Assembly (NCBI GenBank): GCA_003988855.1
Contig: QYAI01000036.1
Span: 124,001-188,000, forward strand
Source of the DNA: Arachnopeziza araneosa
Lineage: Eukaryota > Ascomycota > Leotiomycetes > Helotiales > Arachnopezizaceae
Length of the DNA: 64,000 nt
Reading direction: 5' to 3'
Below, in pieces: positions 11,809-23,800 of this stretch (positions are counted from its first letter, which is position 1; the number at the start of each line of letters is the position of its first letter). Position numbers and translations under genes: made by a program. The notes under the pieces were generated by a model. It was given only the letters and a program-made list of their open reading frames with translations, did no database searches and was not told the DNA's origin.

Positions 11809-13926
11809 ATGTCGAGCTCAGATGAGGTCAAGCCTTCTGAGAAGGTGGAGGATGTCCATGTTAATTCTAAGCCATATCCCAGGAGTTCCTCGGAAGACCC
11901 CGCTGCTCAGACCTCCGATGCAGATGAGTACATAAAACTCAGCTGGAGGTCTTGGGCCGTTGTTTTTGCTTCATGTTTTGCGTACGTACAGTCACGATAG
12001 ACCTGTTTACCACATATCTCAAACCTGCATTGTTTATTACGGTTGACTAAATTTCAAAGTGTCTTCGCTCAAGTCTTTGTCGTTGTCGGGGCCTCAAATG
12101 TCTTGGCTTTCATTATCCGAGACTTAGGTCAACCCGCTCTTGTTGGTTGGGTCATCCAGGTATCACATCTCTCCCCTGCTCGGTCCATTCCCTCTCTAAC
12201 CTTAAACTCGCTCTATAGGGTCCGCTTCTTATACAAGCGGCTTTCTCTCCAATCGTGGGTAGGCTTTCCGATGTCGTGGATAGGCGATGGGTTGTCTCCC
12301 TCCCTCCATTGCTTGCTTTCATTGGAGCCGTCATCTCCGCTAGAGCTCAGAGCATGTCTGTCCTCATCGGTGGAGGCATTCTCATTGGTTTTACGCTGAG
12401 CAACTGTGGTCTTGCACAAGCAATTACGGCAGAGGTGCTGCCCATGAAGTATCGCCCATTGTCACAAGGACTGAACTTCGCCGCTGGTTCGATTGCGGGA
12501 GTGTATGCTTAGTTCCTGAACTCTGATCATGTATACTAACAATCACAGCGCCGCTGTTCTTGGAGGTGGTGGTCTCACCAACCGAGGTATTGATGGCTGG
12601 CGAGGTATCTTCTGGTGCCAAGCTGCATTTCATCTCGCCAACACCATCTTCTTTCTCGTCTTCTACCATCCTACTCGTCCAGCTGATAGGCCCAAGAGGT
12701 CGTTTAAAGCTACAATTTGGGCCATGGATCCAATCGGCTGTTTCCTATTTACAGTTGCCTCAGCACTCCTCTTGCTCGCTTTGGACTGGGCTGGTGGGAG
12801 CTACAAGTGGAGCGATGCTCATGTCGCGGCCACTCTTGGAGTCGGAGCCGGTCTTGGACTTCTTTTCTGCTTGTATGAATGGAAAGGTAGAGTTGACGGA
12901 CTTGTGGCACATGTGTTCTTCAAAGGGACTCCAAATTTCGGACTCTCTATTTTTGCATTTGCAGTCGAAGGGTATGACCTCAAGTATCGATAGAAGTCCA
13001 AGTCACTAAATAACTACTAGATGGATCTTCTTCAGTGTGGTCAACAGCATCACCACTCAGCTCGTACTCAATCTAGGTTTTGAAGACTCTGCTTGGAAGA
13101 TCTCGGTCCGGCAGCTCTCATTCAACTTGGTCAATCTTTTCTCGTCTATTCCCATTGTGTAAGCCTTGCCTGAATTCACAAAAATATGGCTGATTAAACT
13201 TAATAGTTGGTATGCAACCACTTTCAAGGACATGAAAGTCCCATTAGTGGCAACTTTTACCAGCTTTCTGGTTGTGTAAGTCTCAATTATATCATCCGAT
13301 TTGTGAGCTGACGACCAAAGCTCCATCTGCTACTCTACCATCACTCCGTCTGACAACCATGCGCAAATCGGTTACAATGTATTATGTGAGTCTTTCTACA
13401 ATCCCCTACCTTCTTAAGCTAAACATGGATAGCTGGCTTCGGACAAGCAGGACCACTCACCCTCCTGATCGCTTTAGTCCAATTCACAGCTCCACATGCC
13501 TATCTCGCAAATGCTACCGGTCTCGCCTTCTCTGCTCGAGCCATTGGTGGTGCTTTCGGATCCGCAGTCGTCGATGTGATTGTCAACAACAAACTCGCTT
13601 CAGTCTACGGCCCTAGCATCGCCGGAGCAGCTGTCAAAGCGGGACTACCGAAATCATCTGTAGGCCCTCTCCTGGGTGCTCTTGCGACAGGAAGTCCAGC
13701 GGCTGTTGCTGCAGTTCCAGGGATCAGCAATGCTATCATTGGAGCCGCCATGAATGCCAGCCATCATGCGTATGCGGCCGCCTATAGATTGGCTTGGGCG
13801 AGTGTCATTCCATTTATTGTGCTTGCTCTTGTGGCTGTGCTTTGCACCAAGGGAGTGAGGGAATTGATGACTGAGAAGGTGGATGCTACTGTTGAGCACG
13901 TAGGAAGTGAGAGCGAAAGAGCGTAG
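11809..13926 (+). CDS. MFS efflux transporter, TRI12/siderophore-pump family
   Basis: Exons are 11809-11981, 12060-12159, 12219-12502, 12549-12971, 13021-13158, 13207-13275, 13321-13385 and 13433-13926, 581 aa, with every splice phase consistent. The first about 45 residues are hydrophilic (MSSSDEVKPSEKVEDVHV), then membrane segments follow, as in 14-span DHA-type pumps. Family marks include GRLSDVVDRRW in the loop after TM2, FTLSNCGLAQAI, EVLPMKYRPLSQG, RGIFWCQAAFH and a late SGFGQAGPLTLL segment. The order and the EVLP/KYR block match the fungal trichothecene efflux pump (TRI12) family, whose members export toxins, siderophores or drugs. There is no biosynthetic cluster beside it, so the cargo is unknown. 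The hydrophilic C-terminus ends in EHVGSESERA. Confidence 0.88.
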
Positions 13927-14272
13927 AAGCTATGATTCCAGGGGTTATGTCTTACAAGCTTTTAGAAAGCGCTTCTCTCATTCACGTGTATCTCACTTTG
14001 ATACTTTCCATTGATCCTTTCACGAGATTGAATGAGATATGTTTTGGCAAATTTTGACCGAGGATGCTTCGCTTTTACTACCAAATCCCTTGTCACAATC
14101 ACAGCGAGATCATAAAGACATTCAAATTCGCTCTCTCTAGAACTCAGTCTATATCTTCAGGTGCGATAATATTTGGAGGAAAAGGGCGGTGGATCTGTCA
14201 ATTTACAAGTAGTAGATGGTGTTCACCCTCAAGAATATGATGATGTTGACTAAGACAAGACTGAGACAAGGT

Positions 14273-14406
14273 GGGGGCCAGATCCGTAGGCAAAGAGTAC
14301 AAGCCCCCTGTGGTTTGAAGTATCCAATTGGCCATTTTAAGCGAACGAGAGTCGAAAATCTCAAAAACCACCTTGCCTTCCCTTCCTTTCTGTTGAATCT
14401 GATTGG
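14273..14406 (+). repeat. Spaced element copy A
   Basis: GGGGCCA at 14274, CCAAT at 14324, core GAGAGTCGAAAATCTCAAAA at 14347-14366, then 35 nt, then ATTGG at 14402-14406. Confidence 0.6.
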
Positions 14407-14606
14407 CCAGGGAAGTCACTCTCCTTCTTGACAAACCAGGATGTTTACTCTCGAATGCAAAATTCCCAGCCTGCTACAGGATTGCGAGATAGATTTCAGG
14501 AGCTGGCTTAAAGGAGTTGCTGGAGGTGTGAATGTCAAGGTGAAGGAGGAGAGCCACGTGACTGTTCCTGAGTGACGAACTGCCCCCGGAGAATAAATAA
14601 AGTTCT

Positions 14607-14695
14607 GGAGGCCAAGCATCCGCAATCAGAGCTTGTCGAGTCCGAAATCCCAAAAGCCATCACCCTCCTCACACGATTTGCGGTGATATAATTGG
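14607..14695 (+). repeat. Spaced element copy B
   Basis: GGAGGCCA at 14607-14614, core GAGTCCGAAATCCCAAAA at 14638-14655, then 35 nt, then ATTGG at 14691-14695. The CCAAT box is degenerate (CCAAG or GCAAT), and the left part is about 30 nt shorter than in C and D. Confidence 0.6.
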
Positions 14696-14946
14696 CTGTC
14701 TAGCGATACTTTGAGAGGTGGAAGGATCGTTGTAGGCCTCAAGTGCAGGCAGGGGCTTGTGAGGCCTACCATTCTGTCAATAACCAATGAACACGACCTC
14801 GAGAGGCTACAACTTGAAAGCTAGCATCTCATCCTATCAAGGTCATAGCCGCACCGTTGCCGTCAGTTCACCTAGCGAGAGAATAACAATCCAAAGTTTG
14901 GAAACAAGAAAAACGTTTTATGAGGCCTAATTCATATCCAAAGTTT

Positions 14947-15070
14947 GGAGGCCAAAACTCATGCAGGCCTACGACCAGTTGTTATCTATGACCAATTAAC
15001 ATAAATCCCGAGTGTCCAAAATCTCAAAAACATACATCGCTTCTCTGTCTTTATGCGACAAAACAATTGG
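14947..15070 (+). repeat. Spaced element copy C
   Basis: GGAGGCCA at 14947-14954, CCAAT at 14992, core GAGTGTCCAAAATCTCAAAA at 15010-15029, then 36 nt, then ATTGG at 15066-15070. Confidence 0.65.
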
Positions 15071-15237
15071 TTGCTAAGCGAGAGACAAAAGGGGCTGAGG
15101 GTTGAGAAGTGTTGTCAATCACAGAAAGCCTCGCACACAGCCTCGACGTAGAGGCCGTTTCTTCGGTAAGAGATGCCCGATGTGGAAGCCCTTCAGCCAT
15201 GGAGGGGCAAACTCGTTGTCAAAATTCTTCACTGCCT

Positions 15238-15485
15238 CATTTACGTGGATCTCATTGATCGCCTCAGAAGAGCACAAGAGAGAGATTCTGGCGCTGTCTT
15301 GACCAACGTAAAAAATTCACAGATCCTTGCTTGGCCCGCGTTATTTGGAAACCGGATTTTTGTATTCTCGACGTATGAAGTCGGAATTCGGCCGTTTTCG
15401 GTGTTGAAATTCTTCTTCATCCTCACTAGCAGATGGCGCATTTCCGTAGATCTTATTGGTCATGTCGGAGGAGTACAAGAGATGG
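15238..15485 (+). repeat. Pair of diverged 47-nt direct repeats
   Basis: 15238-15284 and 15439-15485 align without gaps (CATTT.CGT.GATCT.ATTG.TC... to ACAAGAGA). Many of the differences are transitions. Similar sequence around AAATTCTTC precedes both copies. Confidence 0.55.
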
Positions 15486-15690
15486 TAGCTTGACGGATTG
15501 AGCATCATGAAATTCTTCACCAAGGCCACTTTCTTCTTGAATTTGCTTTGAGCAGAGGTCTGGGACGGCAGGTATCAGCAACAGGATTAGAAGCGACGTG
15601 AAGTGTAGAAAGAAGTATGGGATCTGGTCTGACTGTCGCACTACATCTGAAGATTGAGGGAAATTTAGTATGAGATTCCCTCTGGAGGGT

Positions 15691-15812
15691 GGAGGCCAAA
15701 AAAAAATGCGCGTCTAGTGGTAGACACAAAAGTCCAATGAGCATCCAGAACGAGTGTCCGAAATTTCAAAAGTCACCACACCCAACTTGGAGTCATGGGC
15801 ATATCTGATTGG
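15691..15812 (+). repeat. Spaced element copy D
   Basis: GGAGGCCA at 15691-15698, CCAAT at 15734, core GAGTGTCCGAAATTTCAAAA at 15752-15771, then 36 nt, then ATTGG at 15808-15812. Confidence 0.65.
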
Positions 15813-16557
15813 TCCAATCTCTAAAGAGTCTCTAAGCAGAAATCTGACATTTCAGGAATGGAAGGAACCTCATGTAGAAAAAAGGAGCCAGAGGGGTCAC
15901 AAGAGGGGAATGTTACATCCCATCAAAAAACCTCGAGTGTACGGGGAATATATCTTGTTCATGCTACAAAAGTCTGAAATTCAAGGCGCAGTCTCACTGC
16001 ATCTTGACAAAGTATTCAGTTTTCTGTTCTAGAGACGAGACTGAGTTAACTGTCTCGTGCCACATTTCAATAGCTACATTGAGTAAATGCTACCTCAAAG
16101 ACGTGTAGTGCTTCTCAAAACTTAAAAGTAAGTCCTTCTATTATGTGATATCTAAGTGCTTTCACAATCACTCTTTTCAGCAGCTTCTTGATTTGATTAT
16201 CCACTTCCAGTCTCTCGTCGCTTTAAGATGGAACATATCCTACTCTGCCCCACTCCCTGCCCTCTTTTATTCACTTGTCCCAAAATATTCCGAATCACTT
16301 CACCCAGCAATGGGACCTGCTTCAATTCTCGAATTCCGATCCTGCAAAATGCTTTCGCAGGCTGAGTTCGTCCGCGCTGTGAAGTCCACAGAACAAAATC
16401 ATTCCCTGACGGTCCTACAATAACTCCGCATATGAGATGATGTTCAAGCGCTGGTGAGTTTGACAGGTTTTCGTGCCAACACTAGATGTGGGTGTGGGGA
16501 ATCACAGAGAATGAGTTGACCGGGTTGGCTCAGAGATTTCATGGCTGTTGGCAGCTT

Positions 16558-19500
16558 TCATGTCAATTGATCTCGGAAATACTTTATTGTCATTAGCAGA
16601 GTTGAACAGGGTAAGACTATTAACTCACCTGCAATCTTGTGGCATTATTCAACGGTTTTCGTCGACTTTCAGACGCGAAAGCTTCAGCCGCGATTTCTTT
16701 CTTCAGGTCCTGAACCGCTATGACTTTCTGCAAATCTGTCAGCATAGCATTCCACTCGAAATGAGAGATCTACCTCTTCAAATGAACCCCGGATTCGGTA
16801 TCGGATTGTCTTAACATCTTTCTCTTGCCCTAATCGATGAATGCGACATAGAGCCTGTTCTTCCATCATTGGGTTCCATTGGGGCTCAAGAAGATATGCA
16901 ACAGAAGCTGCGGTGAGATCCAAACTACAACGTGATCAGCTACTGAATCCGAGGTTAGATCAAATATAACTTACCCAGCGCCTCCACAAGTAATAGAAAC
17001 TAAAATTACTTGTACTGTTTCGTCGGTTTGGAATTTTTGAATTGATTCTTCTCTCTTCTCTCCAGAGTGTTGTCCATCGATCCGAGTATAGGTGATGCCC
17101 GTTTTTTTGAGAAGTGACTCTATGAGATCAAGAGTATAGGTCCAATAAGAGAACACGACACTAAATCGACCATTAGGCTTAGATAAGCTTAGCTGTAGGA
17201 TAAACTTACCTCTTTTCTCCTTCCGGGCACTCTTGTAAGTCCTTCAGCAGTGTTCTCAATTTTGTTGAAACTTGCTTCGGTGAAATATCTGGTAAGTTTT
17301 TTGAGTGTCCAGTGTGCACAACACCATCTGGCGTCCAAGATACTTCAACACTCTTACAAAGAGGAAGACATGAACAAGTTGGTATCGGCTGGCCACGAGG
17401 TGAATCCTTGATACAAGAGCCGCAAGTTAGTGTCAGACACTTGGCAAGATGAGGTTTTGCAGTATCCGTATTTAAACCTCCCGCGCCATCCATAAGGACA
17501 TTATCGCAAATGGAGCACACAGCTTCCCCACTACAAACCATGGTCTCAAAAGCCTTGTTGGCAGTAGCTTTATTCCAGTTCTTAGGATCTTGTCCTTTAA
17601 CGGCTAGATTCTTATTGGGATCTCTCTTTGAATGGGCGAGCCCGTGGTTGCAGATGAGTCGCAATTCATTCAGCCATTGGAGAGCGTTGAGATACTGTCC
17701 TGGTCGCAGAGGATTGGAAGATAAGGCAGTATCTAATCTCTGAATGGTACCGGCCTTGGCAAACTCATAAAACTCGTGTTCTTCTGGACTGAACTCCAAA
17801 TTGCGTATCAAATCCTCGCGCTTCGGAAGATCGATGACAGCTTTCGTCCGACAAAGAGATATGCAATTCACTAATTTCTTCATTCGAGAAACATCCTTCT
17901 CAGCAGGAGACTTAAGCCATGGTTTCACGATTTCTGTATCAAAGGTCTTGGGATTCGAAAATGGATAGACTTTGAGGTATTCTAAAAGACTCGAAAAATC
18001 AGCGACTCTATTTTGTATTGGCGTTCCTGTTATGGCCCAGCGACTTGTTGCCTGAATTGAGCGAGCAGCCCGAGCCATAGCGGTTGCTCGATTTCGAATT
18101 GTGTGAGCTGCGCAAGTAAGTTTTCGTCTTTCGACTTTATATATCACGTACCTTCATCCAGGACAATTCTGTGCCAAAAATAGGAGAACAATGTGTCCTC
18201 TCCAATCTTTTTTTGTGGACTTTCCTGCTTCTTCTGCTGGCGGACAAGTGTTTCAAATGTGGTGATGACAATATCGAAACTACCCAAAGATATTGTACTG
18301 CGAGTTTGAGCTCCATGAAATCGAGTCCATGAAAGAGTGTTTGGATGTAGATGTCTAAGTATGATCAGAATTGGGCTTTGCGCAAAGCTTCAACGATAAC
18401 ATTACCTGCTCAATTGTGAATCCCAAGTTTCAAGAACTAGTGGTAGGTTAGTATGAGCTTCTTCTCAGAAGTAGATCTACTGACGAGAATAAGGAACTAC
18501 CACTAATGTGGATTTCAGCCGTCGAAATGAGCCTTCTGAGTTGAACATGATTGGATCAGATATCTTGCAAGTATTGAGTGCAATTAGTGATATCATAGTC
18601 AGTGATTTGCCCAAACCCATGTTATCAGCTAGTAAGCCTCCTTTGGATTCATCGGGAGGTTTCTTCTGTGATATCTCTGTTATCGTGTTCGTGTATCTGC
18701 AAAGTTAGAATGATTGTTTGACTTGAATGAAGCCTTACATCACTTGACCCATTTCGTCTACCTCTTTCACCCAAAGATCATCCTGTGTTCCATCATACTG
18801 CCACCCGTCTTCTTTCTTCAACATAAACGTCAGCGCTTTCTTCTGGTGGCTAGTGAACGTTAGTTGACGATGTGAGAATACATCATGGTCTTCATACTTA
18901 TAGAGTGGTGTTTTGATAGCTTCCGGTGCATCTGTTAGAGAGAGATGGGCATCTGAGCTTAATTCGGCAAAGAGATCATCCTGAGAAATGGCCATCTCAA
19001 CTTCGGGAGCAGACATCGAAATTTGTATAGCCGACGTCATTACGACTTCATCTGATCTAGAAATGATGTGAGGGTTGGAGTATACAACATCCCGATCACA
19101 ATTAAGAGGATCTTGAAGATGTATTCCAATCCTGGTGAGATACTTTCCAACGGGGTCACAAAGGTCCTCGGGGCCATAAATAATAGCGTTCATTACATAC
19201 TGTAGATCGTTGGCTCCGGGTTTCCTGCCGCCTTTCTTAGTCGATACTGCACGTCTATTGATTGTTCGACAACTCAATTGAAATCTGATTCCCTCTTCTT
19301 TACTGATATTCGTGAGGATCTTTGCTGTTCGCTCATCCAGCTCGGCGAATACTTGAGTCTTTTCCACCTCAATTAACTCGTTTGGGCGCCTGAACCAAAG
19401 ATCTATTGCTGAAGTATCAAATATCTTTAGGCTGGATTGCCTTGAAGTTATTGGAACATCAGCTATCTGTTGTTGTCAGCGGCTAAAGGAATAACTTTGA

Positions 19501-19977
19501 GGCGCTTACCATCCCAAAACATTGACTTTGGTCGACAGGCTCGCTGATTTCTGGAAGGGTTTGCTGCTCCGTATGTGGTTGAGTTTCAATGGCCAAAGTC
19601 TGAAGAACATCCATGGATCCATCGTCGAAATTCTGATCCGACCAATTGGAAATATAATTGACCTCACCGGACGTGGCGGCAACCATGTCCATGGAGTCCA
19701 TGGTGGACATTTGATAATCATTGAAGTTTGAACCGTCAACGGGAAATACCATTGGGGCAATCTGAGATGTATTTACACCTTGCAAAAAGTGCGCCCAGGA
19801 TCCTCCCATATTATCCTGATCGATATTCGTTACAGAGGCTCCATTTGCCTCTTCTAATCCGGGTATGAGACCATCTTCACCTCCTCGTAGGAACTGACTG
19901 CCCCCATAATCAAACCGCTGTCGCTTGTTTAATGGCTCTTGAATGTCTTCTATTCTTTCAACGAGAACCGAAGCCAT
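16558..19977 (-). CDS. SNF2-family DNA-dependent ATPase, RAD5/HLTF-like
   Basis: Ten exons: 19977-19510, 19466-18739, 18696-18485, 18436-18406, 18354-18152, 18107-17210, 17160-16975, 16924-16774, 16727-16629 and 16581-16558, about 999 aa, phases all consistent. Exon 4 is only 31 nt and exon 10 only 24 nt. Motif I is ADNMGLGKS (about residue 420), motif II LDEAHTIRN (about 545), then WAITGTPIQNR. A cysteine-rich insert (about 745-798: CSIC...KCLTLTCGSC...CSCLPLC) sits between the two helicase lobes, where RAD5/HLTF proteins have a RING finger. The C-terminal lobe has YTRIDGQHSG, VSITCGGAGLDLT and ALCRIHRLGQ. The start MASVLVERIEDIQEPLNKRQR carries a KRQR patch that may be part of a nuclear signal. 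Such proteins translocate on DNA and remodel chromatin or stalled forks. I see no HIRAN domain. Specific orthology is not assigned. Confidence 0.88.
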
Positions 19978-20845
19978 CTTTTCTGACTGAGGTACGATTT
20001 GAGAAGGCGCATAAGCCAGCGTTAGGCGAAGAGCAGACCAAGCCTCACAGCCTTATCGATTTTGACCAAGATGGATCTTCGCGAAAACAAAAGGTTCATA
20101 TGTACAGAGCAGCTGGAAATTGATCTGGAGATCTAAGTGAAAGAATTGTTCGAGCATCTTTGAACATTGAACAGTTGGTTCATGGTAACCTGCAGGAGGT
20201 TGGCGGGGCTGTGTGAGGCTCCCCGGTGGCTGAGCTACGCCCGGAGGCGGTGAGGATCATCGAAAAAACACTTCCTCCAGACTGGTGTGTGGGCTGACTG
20301 ACTGCAGGAGAGAGACTGAGTTCGTCGCATGATTTCTTCTGTCCTCGTTGAATCGGTCCAACTCGGTGTGGAAGTCGGGAAGCGAGTCATGGAACAAGAA
20401 TTAAGAATCAATTTCATCCATAATGGAGTCAAATTTGTATGTATTTACGAAGATCATCAGATAGTGTGTCTTGAAATCATTTCTGAAGCCATTTGAAGAG
20501 AGAATTGATCGAATTATTTACATCGAATTGAAAGTCACATGCTGAGGATTCTAGCCACGTGACTCTCAGCAAAGGAAAAAGAAGGAACTCGCAGCTTGAA
20601 ATCTTCACTGAGATGCTACTTATGGCTGACTCTATTTTAATTTATACTACTTGAGTTAGACTCCATTCACTGCCCCCAAAGTTTTCGTGAATGAATTCTG
20701 TCGGTATCCAGATCTAGCCATGAGCTTGCGAAAATCTCTCTAATTTCCATTCATTTTAAATCTCTAAGATTAATCAATATAACGACTGACTAGATGATGG
20801 ACTTCGTACATAATTTATATATAAAATACTAAGACTCGATTGAAT
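19978..20845. other. Intergenic region
   Basis: This is the upstream region of the SNF2 gene and the downstream region of the NACHT-C2H2 gene, both on the minus strand. AT-rich toward 20600-20830. No gene recognised. Confidence 0.6.
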
Positions 20846-23800
20846 TTATTGAATTTGAGCATCATTTGACAGGGTTGAGTTCAATACTGCTTGGACGGAC
20901 ATCGCGGTTCCTGAGGACTGAGACGAGTTTGGTTGAGGAGTAGATCCGCCACTGTCAATGATCTGGCTATTAGAAAGTTGTGTGTTCCCGTTCATCCGTT
21001 CACTAATGCTATTAGTAATATTCATCATGTAAGAAAGTGACTCACTGTCGCAACTCATGACGATCTAAAAGATCAGGGCGAAAGAACCGTCGGCCACAGT
21101 CTTCCCATCTACAAATGAACTTTGGATCTCCGTGACTGAGCTTGTGCCTTCTAGAATCTCGTAAGTTAGTGTTCAAGAATGTCGGAAAGTTTTTCTTACC
21201 GAAGCCATTCAGCACGGTTGTATACCTGTAAATATTGTAATTAGCTTGCGTCTTAACGGAGAGAAGCATCATACCTTTGAGCACTGATTACAGTAGTGCA
21301 CAGGTAGTCCTTTTTTCGCTCTAGACATCCTTCCTTTCTTAACAATAACTCTGGGTTCCTGTTCCTCTTCTTCAACTACAGGAGCTTGTCGTGGCGGCGT
21401 CGCAGCTCGTGGTGGTGGAGGAGGTGCAACTGGTGGTGGTGATGGAGGTGGAGGTGGAACAAACACTGGTTCTGGTTCCGTTCTTGGTTCGAAATCCGGT
21501 AGATCCATTTCTTCTGGGAGTGGATGATACTTGCGATTATGTTTCATAAGTCCAGTTTTGCTGGTAAATCCTCGAGCAAAAAAATCACAAGAAGGGTCTG
21601 AACATCGTAGTGGTTTCGTATGCCGTGTTTCATGAGCATCGCGCTCAGCCGACGTTGTAAATCCGTTGGAGTATCTTGGACACTCGCGATAACGGCAAAT
21701 GAATGCAGAATCTAAATATATCCTCTTGAATTTTTCAAGTTCATGAGGCTCTGCTCCGATAGGACAATCATCCGGCGAGCAATTTACTAGAGAACGTACG
21801 ATTTTCTGATATAATTGGCTCACTTCACTGAAGCGAGTTGGGTCGAATTTTCTCTCTTCGCTTTTCAAACCTATGATCAAATTAGCAATTGAATGCGAGT
21901 ATGATCTCCTTACTAACTTTCTGGATCTTGATGGCTGTACTTCTCTTGAGAAAGAAATTTGGCGAAAGTAAGGATGTCGCGGCCCATCTGTTGAGCTAGC
22001 GGCAGAGACTCCAGAGGCTCCAATTGAAGTAAAATACTATCTGCAGATGTTGTATCCTCCAACCTAAGGGACTTTGCACCCTCACCTGGACGCTGCTTCC
22101 AAAAATCTTTAATCTCGTCTAAAGGTTCGTCCAAATCCTCATCATCAATTGGATCGCACTTTGCGTACTGTAGTAAGTGTTGAAACCAATACTCATTGGC
22201 ATAGTGATGTAGCCCATGGTAACCCTTCAGAACTCGAACTCTCAAATCGTCATCTTGTTCATCACCTTCGATAAAGCAACTGCTTGAGTTCATATAATTT
22301 ACGCATGAGAAAGCTAGATCATAATGCGCTCTGTTGTACTTTAGAAAAGGGCCACTTGCTTTATGGAGAATGTATCTTCGTACAAACTAATGTTAGCGGT
22401 GATTGGATAGGAGTGGTGATCTCACTCTTTAGCAGAATAGTGCACGAAGTCAATCGTGTTCTTCGGACCTTCTTCTATAAGTGGCTTGCATATATCCAAG
22501 AAGCTATCAATTAGCTTTGTCTGTTCATCGAGAACCATATCGGCACTATGAAAAAGAATGCCATCGCAGATCTCATGGGCTTTCATTATTCGAAACGAGC
22601 AAGCGATCCATTCCAGAATTCGGATAGCTTTCTCTCTTGTTTGAGGACTGAGATCATTCATCACTCGGTCGAGAATTCGTCCATACCTGCTTTATGTGAG
22701 ATCAAAAGCCAATCGCTCTGAGAGAGTCTTCACCTACGCTTTATCAAGGCCCGATGGTAAAGAATTGACCTCCTGTTGGAGTTCTTGTCGACTGTGACAA
22801 TTCTCTAGACTTTTCATAACAAGGCGTACCCATAAAAACATGCCTGCATGAGGTGAGAAAGGTACTCGCGACAAAAGGCCAATACATACCATCAGCTTCA
22901 TCCACGATACGTTTCTCGATTTCGTCAATGAGATTATCGTCAAATTTTGTTCTGAAATCCTCTAGACTCGTATGAACATAAGCTTCGATATCCTTCTTGA
23001 CATCTTTATACTGGTCTCGAAGTGATATAGTCGGTCTAGTTCCCAAAGCTTTATCAATATGACCTCCCTCTCTGTTGGAAAACAGAATTCTGCACTGGCC
23101 AGAATTCACCTTAGTAAGAGCAAGCAATTCCGAAAGAATAACTCTCTGGTCACCTTCAGGATACTCATCGAGTCCATCGATAATGATCCGAATACGTGGA
23201 ATCGTTAGGACGAGCTCTGACAATAACTTTTTGACTCGAACAATACTTGGAGCCAAGCCTCTATTTGCGTAGTTCTCAAAAACATATGGAGCAAGAGTGG
23301 TGTCGCCACGGAGAAACTGTACTATGATACTTCGCAAGATCTCCCCCAATAGGCTCTTTCCTGTTGTGTAGTGGTTGCAAATGTGATACGCAGTCGTAAA
23401 ACCAGTTTCTTCTTGCAGCTGGCTAATGACAAATGTGCTAAGAATTGTTTTGCCTAGTCAATGTCAGCGTAAATATTGTACTCTATGCCTGGATATTTGA
23501 CCTGCTCCAGGAATACCCTTCACCCAGAGAACTGGGTCTTCATGCCCGTCATCTTTCCAACGCTGGAAAATATCATTAGAAAAAACCCATACACATGTGC
23601 CCTCTTGTCTCTTATTTGACAATTGCTCAAGCTCATCGTCGTTTTGCTCGTCGGAAACCTTCAGCCAGGCAATCGAGTCATGAATATAGAAATCTCGGCT
23701 CTGTTTTTCTCGCCTAGCTATATCATTTTCCGAATTTATCTGCCATGCTTCTGCTTTAATGCGCCATTGGCGAACTTCTACGGCGTTGATCGTGGTCACC

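Larger units (their letters stand above)
13927..16557. other. Repeat-bearing intergenic region
   Basis: No gene is supported in 2.6 kb. It contains four diverged copies of a spaced element (about 14272-15812), a pair of diverged 47-nt repeats 201 bp apart, and a small perfect hairpin at 16035-16058. ORFs here are short and overlap these repeats. Confidence 0.6.

Noticed and set aside
15708..15730. TCTAGTGGTAGAC resembling a tRNA A-box next to element copy D
   Set aside because: No B-box follows; the other three copies lack it.
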